Of a stretch of 64,000 nucleotides of DNA, positions 57,992-64,000 are shown one piece after another. Source of the DNA: Pectobacterium sp. A5351. GTDB taxonomy: Bacteria; Pseudomonadota; Gammaproteobacteria; Enterobacterales; Enterobacteriaceae. Numbering within the stretch: position 1 is the stretch's first letter; each line of letters starts with the position of its first letter. The DNA is taken from the NCBI RefSeq assembly GCF_028335745.1, contig NZ_CP116477.1, positions 620,001-684,000 on the forward strand, given 5' to 3'. Both the position numbers and the translations under genes were made by a program. The notes under the pieces were generated by a model, which was given only the letters and a program-made list of their open reading frames with translations, ran no database searches and was not told the origin of the DNA.

Positions 57992-59509
57992 ATGGCTGAA
58001 TCACAATCACAGGGTGCCGATCAGGCGCAGGATCTGAATAACGAATTAAAAACGCGTCGTGAGAAGCTGGTGGCGCTGCGTGAAACCGGGATTGCCTTCC
58101 CGAATGATTTCCGCCGTGACAGCACGTCCGATCGTCTGCACGCTGAGTTCGATGCCAAAGAGAACGAAGAGCTGGAAGAACTGGGCATCGAAGTGACCGT
58201 TGCGGGCCGTATGATGACCCGTCGCATCATGGGTAAAGCCTCTTTTGTGACCTTGCAGGACGTCGGTGGCCGTATTCAGCTGTATGTTTCCCGCGACGAT
58301 CTGGCGGAAGGCATCTATAACGAGCAGTTCAAGAAATGGGATCTGGGCGATATCCTGGGCGCGCGCGGTAAGCTGTTCAAAACCAAAACTGGCGAGCTGT
58401 CTATCCACTGTACCGAACTGCGTCTGCTGACCAAAGCGCTGCGTCCGCTGCCGGATAAGTTCCACGGTCTGGCCGATCAGGAAACCCGCTATCGTCAACG
58501 CTATCTGGATCTGATTGCCAACGACGAGTCACGCAATACCTTCCGCATTCGTTCCAAAGTGATGGCGGCGATCCGTAGCTTCATGGTCGATCACGGCTTT
58601 ATGGAAGTCGAAACGCCAATGATGCAGGTGATCCCTGGCGGCGCGTCTGCCCGTCCGTTCATCACGCACCATAATGCGCTGGACATCGACATGTATCTGC
58701 GCATCGCGCCGGAACTGTACCTGAAGCGTCTGGTTGTGGGTGGTTTTGAGCGTGTGTTCGAGATCAACCGTAACTTCCGTAACGAAGGCGTTTCCCCGCG
58801 TCACAACCCTGAATTCACCATGATGGAACTTTATATGGCGTATGCCGATTATAAAGACCTGATTGTGTTGACGGAAAACCTGTTCCGTACGCTGACGCAG
58901 GACGTGCTGGGCTCGACGACGGTGGAATACGGCGACCAGACATTCGACTTCGGTAAGCCGTTCGAGAAGCTGACGATGCGCGAAGCGATCTGCAAATACC
59001 GTCCTGAAACCAACGTTGCCGATCTTGACGATCTGGAGAAAGCGACCGCGATCGCACAGTCTCTGGGCATCAAGATCGAGAAAAGCTGGGGCCTGGGCCG
59101 TATCGTTACCGAGATCTTCGAAGAAACAGCAGAAAGCAGCCTGATCCAACCGACCTTCATCACTGAATATCCAGCTGAAGTGTCGCCGCTGGCACGTCGT
59201 AACGATCAGAACCCAGAAATCACCGATCGCTTTGAGTTCTTCATCGGCGGCCGTGAAATCGGTAACGGCTTCTCCGAGCTGAATGATGCCGAAGATCAGG
59301 CAGAGCGTTTTGCTCAGCAGGTGAATGCGAAAGACGCGGGCGATGACGAAGCGATGTTCTACGACGAAGACTACGTGACCGCACTGGAGCACGGCCTGCC
59401 GCCAACAGCAGGTTTGGGTATCGGTATTGACCGTATGGTGATGTTGTTCACTAACAGCCACACCATCCGCGACGTGATCCTGTTCCCGGCGATGCGTCCA
59501 CAGAAGTAA
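57992..59509 (+). CDS. lysS: Lysyl-tRNA synthetase, class II
   Basis: Charges tRNA-Lys. 505 residues: anticodon-binding OB-fold (about 65-150, '[22 protein letters not shown]'), class II motif 1 '[21 protein letters not shown]', motif 2 '[20 protein letters not shown]', motif 3 '[14 protein letters not shown]'. Cotranscribed with prfB. Confidence 0.98.
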   Translation: MAESQSQGADQAQDLNNELKTRREKLVALRETGIAFPNDFRRDSTSDRLHAEFDAKENEELEELGIEVTVAGRMMTRRIMGKASFVTLQDVGGRIQLYVSRDDLAEGIYNEQFKKWDLGDILGARGKLFKTKTGELSIHCTELRLLTKALRPLPDKFHGLADQETRYRQRYLDLIANDESRNTFRIRSKVMAAIRSFMVDHGFMEVETPMMQVIPGGASARPFITHHNALDIDMYLRIAPELYLKRLVVGGFERVFEINRNFRNEGVSPRHNPEFTMMELYMAYADYKDLIVLTENLFRTLTQDVLGSTTVEYGDQTFDFGKPFEKLTMREAICKYRPETNVADLDDLEKATAIAQSLGIKIEKSWGLGRIVTEIFEETAESSLIQPTFITEYPAEVSPLARRNDQNPEITDRFEFFIGGREIGNGFSELNDAEDQAERFAQQVNAKDAGDDEAMFYDEDYVTALEHGLPPTAGLGIGIDRMVMLFTNSHTIRDVILFPAMRPQK

Positions 59510-59550
59510 GGCAGAGAAAGTCAGCCTGATATTGTTGTCATGCTTTATTG

Positions 59551-59578
59551 AACCGGTGCAACTGCACCGGTTTTTTTT
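59551..59578 (+). terminator. Terminator of prfB-lysS
   Basis: AACCGGTGC, 4-base loop, GCACCGGTT, then T to 59578. Strong intrinsic terminator. Confidence 0.92.
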
Positions 59579-59848
59579 ATTATCGACAAAGGTCGTCGAG
59601 CGGTAATAACGGATAGATCGTAAAGACGCTGTAAACACATCCCTGTGCGCTCGGCTTGCGCCATCCATGGCGCAAACGCTTTACTCTTCTATTCCGTTAC
59701 TACCGTTTTTTTTCGGCGAATGGGTTTACTAACTATCAGGCACGACATAACCACGTTTTACTTCCGCATTCTTGCCGTCATTCTGTGATTGTCGCCCGAT
59801 GGGGGAAGATGCTATTTTCGGGCATTCATTCACTGCCGGAACACTATC
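59579..59848. other. Non-coding leader before the AraC-family gene
   Basis: 270 bases with no supportable gene between the lysS terminator and the AraC-type start. Presumed promoter of the regulator; I see no clear consensus elements. Confidence 0.4.
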
Positions 59849-60604
59849 ATGATAACGTACCGCGATGCCTGGTTCGAACTGGCGCTGTTAACCAACGGCC
59901 GCAGTTTTCCACGGCATACGCACGATGAGTTCGTCATCAGCGCCAATCTCAGCGGGTTGGAGACGGTTTGGCTGGATGGAGAGACCTTTGTTGTCACTAA
60001 TGATATGGTGACGACCTACAATCCCGATCAGCTACAAGGCAGTGATAATGCGTTTGACCGTTGGCAGTGTGCATCGCTGTACGTGCATCCGCAGGCGTTC
60101 GAGCATTATTTTCACCAAACTTTTCGGTTCTCACGGGGCAGGAATCCATCGCCGCAATTGGCGTCTGAGCTAAAACAGTTGGTCATCTCTGATGTGGACG
60201 ACAGCACACGTCAGGAACGCATTATCCTGTTGTTGGCTGCGTTGATGGAAAACCAGCATCCTATGCCGTCTCAGGTGCAGCTCAAAGAAGCAGAGCGGAT
60301 CACGCGGATCAAAGACGGGTTGCTGAACGATCTCAGCGATGTTCCCACACTCGATCAACTCGCGCAGCAGGAAAATCTGTCAGTCGCCCATCTGGTACGC
60401 TCGTTTAATCAGGCGGTTGGCTTGCCGCCGCTGGCATGGCTGATGCAGCGACGCATGTGTAAAGCGCGGGAACTGCTGCGGCAGGGGACTGCGATTAGTC
60501 AGGTCGCGGGCGATGTCGGGTTTGCCGATCAGGCGCATTTCACGAAAGCCTTCAACCGCTATAACGCCATGACGCCGGGGCAGTTCCGCCGTATCAATTT
60601 TTGA
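59849..60604 (+). CDS. AraC-family transcriptional regulator
   Basis: 251 residues from ATG 59849 (MITYRDAWFELALLTNG); upstream in-frame codons are unlike the family. N-terminal cupin-like sensor ('FPRHTHDEFVISANLSG', 'DMVTTYNPDQLQGSD'). C-terminal double HTH: 'PTLDQLAQQENLSVAHLVRSFNQAVGLPPLAWLMQRRM' and 'ISQVAGDVGFADQAHFTKAFNRYNAMTPGQFRR'. It directly precedes a LysE-type exporter gene (62-base gap), a common regulator-exporter pair; amino-acid sensing is inferred. Confidence 0.9.
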   Translation: MITYRDAWFELALLTNGRSFPRHTHDEFVISANLSGLETVWLDGETFVVTNDMVTTYNPDQLQGSDNAFDRWQCASLYVHPQAFEHYFHQTFRFSRGRNPSPQLASELKQLVISDVDDSTRQERIILLLAALMENQHPMPSQVQLKEAERITRIKDGLLNDLSDVPTLDQLAQQENLSVAHLVRSFNQAVGLPPLAWLMQRRMCKARELLRQGTAISQVAGDVGFADQAHFTKAFNRYNAMTPGQFRRINF

Positions 60605-60666
60605 CAATACAGCGTGTCCTTTGAGCTCTAGACTCGCGTTATTGCTTATTGTTCGAAGGGAATGCC

Positions 60667-61350
60667 ATGCTGTTGGTTGTGTTTACGGGGATGCTGCTAT
60701 CCCTGTCGCTGTGTCTCGATTTGGGGATGGTCAATACCGCGATTATTAACCGTGGGCTGCGGCATGGACCGCGCTCGGCGTTTTATATCGGGCTGGGATC
60801 CTGTTTCGGCGATCTGTTTTATGCCACGCTGTCGGTACTGGGTCTGGCGGTCGTCTTTAATCTGACTCCCGTGCGCTGGGTGCTGTGGATTGGCGGCGGG
60901 CTGATTCTGATCTGGATGACGTTCAGTATGGCGCGCGCAGCATGGCGTGACTATCAGGTTAAACGCTTCGCCGACCTTTCTGCGACAGCGAACGGGGCGG
61001 ATTTTACTGCGCCACCTGCCCGCTATACCGAGTTTTTCAGCGGCGTCGGCATGGCGCTGGCGTCACCAACGGCGTTACTGTGGTTTGCGGCGATTGGTGG
61101 CACCATTATCGCGCAGTCTACCGATGGCTCAGCCTTCATGATTAGCCTGTTTCTGCTGGGCTTTTTCGTGGGCGGCGTGCTGTGGACGTTCTTCCTTGCC
61201 GCGCTGGTGAAGTACGGTCAGCGACTGCTGAAAGAGCGTATCTCATTCTATTGCAGCCTGCTCTCCGCGCTGCTATTTGCCTACTTTGCCTGGCACGTTA
61301 TTTCCAATGGGTATGAGACGCTGTTTCTGCCGCTCTCTACGGCTGCATAA
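60667..61350 (+). CDS. LysE-family amino-acid exporter
   Basis: Inner-membrane protein of 227 residues with about six spans. It starts at ATG 60667 after AAGGGA; a TTG 18 bases upstream is less likely. LysE-like features: 'LSLCLDLGMVNTAIINRGLRHGPRSAFYIGLGSCFGDLFYA' and 'GVGMALASPTALLWFAAIGG'. The substrate is unknown (amino acid or related compound). Downstream, GTTGCCG (61370-61376) and CGGCAAC (61392-61398) form a stem overlapping the tRNA-Gly promoter. Confidence 0.9.
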   Translation: MLLVVFTGMLLSLSLCLDLGMVNTAIINRGLRHGPRSAFYIGLGSCFGDLFYATLSVLGLAVVFNLTPVRWVLWIGGGLILIWMTFSMARAAWRDYQVKRFADLSATANGADFTAPPARYTEFFSGVGMALASPTALLWFAAIGGTIIAQSTDGSAFMISLFLLGFFVGGVLWTFFLAALVKYGQRLLKERISFYCSLLSALLFAYFAWHVISNGYETLFLPLSTAA

Positions 61351-61386
61351 CTGGCTAAAACATCAACATGTTGCCGGGTTTTTTAC

Positions 61387-61414
61387 TTGCTCGGCAACGG
61401 CATAGCGCTATAAT
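61387..61414 (+). promoter_or_regulatory. Promoter of tRNA-Gly
   Basis: TTGCTC (-35), 16-base spacer and a perfect TATAAT (61409-61414), 18 bases before the tRNA. Confidence 0.75.
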
Positions 61415-61431
61415 GCCATTCGCTTCTCTGT

Positions 61432-61505
61432 GCGAGTGTAGTTCAATGGTAGAACGGCAGCTTCCCAAGCTGCATACGAGGGTTCGATTCCCTTCACTCG
61501 CTCCA
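61432..61505 (+). tRNA. glyU: tRNA-Gly (anticodon CCC)
   Basis: 74 bases with encoded CCA; anticodon CCC in the CTTCCCAAG loop; T arm GGTTCGATTCC; acceptor GCGAGTG / CACTCGC. Matches the enterobacterial glyU type. Its 3' end is the likely attachment site of the integrative element whose remains follow. Confidence 0.97.
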
Positions 61506-61629
61506 AACACACTTCTCTCAATGTCTACCCAAATCCAATAAATCCAGTAACCACAAGGCTTTCCACGATTTCTCAGTCGATTTCTCAGTCGTTCAGGGAA
61601 AACCCGCGTCTATCTAAATCTACCGGTCA

Positions 61630-61715
61630 ATGTGTATAGTAATGTGTATAGGGCAGGATGAAATCTGAAATCCTATACACATTTGCTCTCAACACAGGTA
61701 GGAAACTATACACAT
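61630..61715. repeat. Four copies of a 10-bp motif before the integrase: candidate arm-type sites or operator
   Basis: ATGTGTATAG occurs at 61630-61639 and 61642-61651 (12-base period), and its inverted form CTATACACAT at 61673-61682 and 61706-61715. The last copy overlaps the integrase start codon. Paired direct copies facing paired inverted copies are typical of integrase arm-binding or autoregulation sites. Confidence 0.7.
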
Positions 61716-62148
61716 GCCGCTTACAGACCTTGAGATCCGCCGTGCCAAGCCAGAAGACAAGTCCTACACCAAAAACGATGGTCATGGTCTTTCACTACTG
61801 GTTGAACCTAACGGATCGAAGGGATGGTGTTATCGTTACCGTTTCGATGGCAAAGCAAAATTGTTGTCACTTGGGACTTACCCCACCATTTCTTTAGCTG
61901 AAGCCAGACAGAAACGCGACGAGGCCAAGAAACTGGTTGCCGCAGGCATCAATCCCAGCGAAGTGCGTAAAGAGGTAAAACTGGCTAAGGAGGGACGCCT
62001 TGGCAACACCTTTGAGGTGATCACCAGAGAATGGTATCAAAAACGGGTAGATCGCTGGTCTGAGTCTTATGGCGCAGAAATGATGAATTATGCACACCTG
62101 ATACCTAAATGTAAATTATTTAGGCTGGTTCAGCCCGAATCAGAATGA
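61714..62148 (+). pseudogene. Truncated tyrosine-recombinase integrase (P4-like, N-terminal arm domain only)
   Basis: 144 codons starting MPLTDLEIRRAKPEDKSYTK: the DUF4102 arm-binding domain ('GHGLSLLVEPNGSKGWCYRYRF', 'LSLGTYPTISLAEARQKRDEAKKLVAAGI') and the beginning of the core-binding domain ('TFEVITREWYQKRVDRWSESYG'). Relatives are about 400 residues; here homology stops near residue 124 and the frame ends in unrelated sequence ('HLIPKCKLFRLVQPESE'). The catalytic RHRY domain is absent. It directly follows tRNA-Gly, the usual place for such integrases. A short inverted repeat (CCTAAAT / ATTTAGG, 62104-62124) marks the break. Confidence 0.88.
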
Positions 62149-62427
62149 TTAAGTTGGTTTTTAACGATTTTTATTTTGTAAAGTATATTCTCGGTTTTTT
62201 AATATATGTGACACCGATACTTTTTTGTAAAGTATTTCATGAATTTTTTAATAAAAACAAAATTACGAGCCATTTAATTGATCACTATTCAATGAATATA
62301 TTTTATGTAAATTTAATATTCCACTGTAAATATATTTTTACGGAGTGCTTGATTTTTAATTTAATGGTGATATTTATACTTTGTCAGGATGACAAAATTA
62401 ATCATTTTAATGCAAGGATGCATAGTT

Positions 62428-62838
62428 ATGAAAAAAATAAATATGAGTTTAATGGAAAGGTATCTGCTGTTGCTGGACAGGTTCGTTGACAAACTCGATG
62501 AATCGGGCTTTTCAGAAGCAGAAATCACTGAGCAGTCTTATCTTTTTTGTGCCGGATTTTATATTAAATATCAGCAGGACATAGAAAATCTGACATTTTC
62601 AAACTGAGATGTGGTGCTAAGTTTTTTACTTCTCTCTTACTATTCTCATATCGAAAAAATCAGTGATGATTTGATTGATAAAGCCCGTCTGAATAAAGTC
62701 TTTCTTTCCATCATCAGTTTCATCACCAACAACGGTGGAAGAACCGAACGGATCTACGTGCATGAGAAAAAGAAGTATGACGCCAACAAGCTGATAAGAG
62801 CTTCAACGAGCGTTAAGAGAAGTAGTTGTAGGATGTGA
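62428..62838 (+). pseudogene. Unknown small frame with one internal stop
   Basis: ATG 62428 follows AGGATGCATAGTT and opens 59 codons (MKKINMSLMERYLLLLDRF..., 'SGFSEAEITEQSYLFCAGFY') to TGA at 62605-62607. The same frame then stays open another 76 codons to 62838 ('YYSHIEKISDDLIDKARL', 'NNGGRTERIYVHEKKKYDANKL'). Either a 59-residue gene followed by non-coding DNA, or a roughly 135-codon gene broken by one nonsense codon. No family recognised. AT-rich, part of the element remnant after tRNA-Gly. Confidence 0.4.
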
Positions 62839-62862
62839 TGAAAAAGCCCGTAGTTTCGTGGA

Positions 62863-63342
62863 CTGAACCCAAAAATCGGTGCAGACTGGATGCTCAAAGG
62901 GCAACAGAAACGTATTACTACGCCGGGACATAATCAAAAGTATTATCTGGCAGGAGCACTGCATTCGGATACGGGACGGGTCCATTACGTTGGCGGCAGT
63001 AAAAAGTGTTCTGATTTATTTATCAATCTGTTAGAGACGTTACGACGGACATATCGGCGAGCGAAAACCATTACGCTGGTCGTTGATAACTACATCATTC
63101 ATAAAAGCCGCAAGGTGGAACGGTGGCTGGAAAAAAATACGAAGTTCCGGTTGTTGTTCCTGCCCACGAATTCGCCGTGGCTGAATCCAATCGAGTTGCT
63201 CTGGTTGTCGTTACACGAAACCATAACGCGTAACCATCGGTGCCGATATATGCGGCAGTTACTGGAACAGGTAAAGCTATTTATGAATGCCGCTTCACCA
63301 TTCCCCGGCAATCAGCATGGTCTGGCTAAAGTGGAGCGGTAA
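62863..63342 (+). mobile_element. IS630-family transposase remnant, 5'-truncated
   Basis: Homology begins at CTG 62863 ('LNPKIGADWMLKGQQKRITTPG') and runs to TAA 63342. It keeps 'LVVDNYIIHKSRKVERWL' (second catalytic Asp) and 'FLPTNSPWLNPIELLW' (catalytic Glu) of the DDE domain, but lacks the N-terminal HTH and first catalytic Asp (full-length is about 340 residues). An in-frame TAG (62851-62853) lies just upstream of the join. An internal ATG at 62890 could start a 150-residue product without activity. No terminal inverted repeats were identified. Confidence 0.85.
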
Positions 63343-64000
63343 TATGCGAAGCTATTTAGATGATTTTTCTAGGCCATCTGGCGTAATCATTTTTTCATCA
63401 TTCAATAAGCTGTTATTAAGCGGGAAAGTTTTTTTCTGGAGCTAACGTACCATTATCCATACGAAAATCTCCTGTTGTTATTTGTCTGCTCCAATAAAGA
63501 GCGATAGGGTAAATTCGATATGTCGTGTCTGAATGGTGTAACAGGCAGGGGAATACGGCCCCTGAATGTTGGTATGGCAATTCATGGTTTTACTGTGTTC
63601 TTTGGGTTATTTGATTTTTATATATTTAATTTTTAATTATCAATGTATTGTTTTTATTCCCCTATTTCTTTAAATAAGGATTGTGAATTATAATTAGTTA
63701 AAAATGTTTTTATAGTTTCTGTTTTTATACGTTAAAGATAGTGTGGGTACTATTTAAATAATAGTGTTAATAAATTGATTGAAATCAGGTTAATCTATTT
63801 TATTAGACGATGGTTTTTGTATTATTCTTTTATCAATTATTTCGAACGGATGCATCCACGGCAATGAAAAAGAATAATATCCCTCTACATCATGCGAGTG
63901 ACATGGGGGCAAGAAGCGGGGGAATAATTAAGGCCAATCTCCATTTAAGAATATTGGCCTGTAGTTATGAGGATGAGTGATGAGAATGAGTTATGGAAAT
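63343..64000. other. AT-rich tail of the element remnant, no supportable gene
   Basis: About 650 AT-rich bases to the window end. On the minus strand AGGAGATTTTCGT precedes ATG 63460 and a 14-codon frame (MDNGTLAPEKNFPA, stop 63416-63418); a one-base shift at the A7/CCC stretch would extend it to TAG at 63369 ('NNSLLNDEKMITPDGLEKSSK'). This may be a decayed small gene. Beyond 63480 I see only AT-rich DNA with no clear frame. Confidence 0.4.

Noticed and set aside
58529..59668. Minus-strand open frame of 379 codons opposite lysS
   Set aside because: Wholly antisense to a certain housekeeping gene and with low-complexity His/Arg-rich content; shadow.
61370..61398. Terminator for the LysE-type gene
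   Set aside because: The stem GTTGCCG/CGGCAAC has its T run in the loop and overlaps the tRNA promoter, so it is not a standard terminator.
62145..62489. Hydrophobic 114-codon frame after the truncated integrase
   Set aside because: Extreme AT-rich, Phe/Ile/Lys/Asn composition expected by chance, no ribosome site, and it overlaps the better-supported frame at 62428.

Overview
The window is a stretch of enterobacterial chromosome. Nearly every core gene reads as a close relative of its Escherichia coli counterpart, and several E. coli neighbourhoods are kept: pnp-nlpI-yrbN-deaD, ubiV-ubiU/ubiT-yhbS, deoCABD, holD-rimI/rsmC, leucine tRNAs beside yjjZ, ygfZ/sdhE-cptA, and xerD-dsbC-recJ-prfB-lysS. 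The non-E. coli content (budR/budAB butanediol genes, a GH36 alpha-galactosidase, a FecI/FecR siderophore system, gpdQ) and the gene mixture best fit a soft-rot bacterium of the Pectobacterium group. The genus is inferred from gene content, not from a search.

Region by region. 1-5034: RNA metabolism block pnp (5' cut by the window edge), nlpI, the tiny yrbN, and deaD. 5061-9865: yhbW, the O2-independent ubiquinone hydroxylation genes ubiU, ubiV and ubiT, then yhbS and yhbQ. 9866-14727: deoCABD nucleoside catabolism behind a CRP/CytR-type control region. 14768-20800: an iron-uptake locus (sigma factor, anti-sigma factor, STN-type TonB receptor, SbmA/YddA-like ABC protein) with a Fur-like box. 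20935-26610: a secreted discoidin-domain protein, rimI-holD, rsmC, an aldo/keto reductase with a divergent LysR regulator, three tRNA-Leu(CAG) genes and Fur-linked yjjZ. 26679-30194: budR divergent from budAB. 30369-36135: a small exported protein gene with a stop at codon 2, a long gcv leader, and gcvTHP.

36215-37218 holds the most interesting locus. It is a compact two-gene operon whose downstream product looks like a YafO-family ribosome-dependent mRNA interferase. Its upstream partner is a 199-residue, apparently all-helical protein that does not resemble the usual YafN antitoxin. 37374-42504: a PhoB-box-like triple repeat followed by permease-permease-gpdQ-ATPase-binding protein, read here as a phosphate-starvation glycerophosphodiester uptake and hydrolysis operon. 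42511-45889: alpha-galactosidase and its LacI-family repressor, with two perfect 14-bp operators between them. 45944-59578: housekeeping genes, including prfB with its programmed +1 frameshift. 59849-61350: an AraC regulator and a LysE-type exporter.

61432-64000: tRNA-Gly(CCC) followed by the remains of an integrated element. These are four copies of a 10-bp integrase-type repeat, a truncated tyrosine integrase, AT-rich orphan frames and a 5'-truncated IS630 transposase. No CRISPR array, rRNA or complete prophage is visible.
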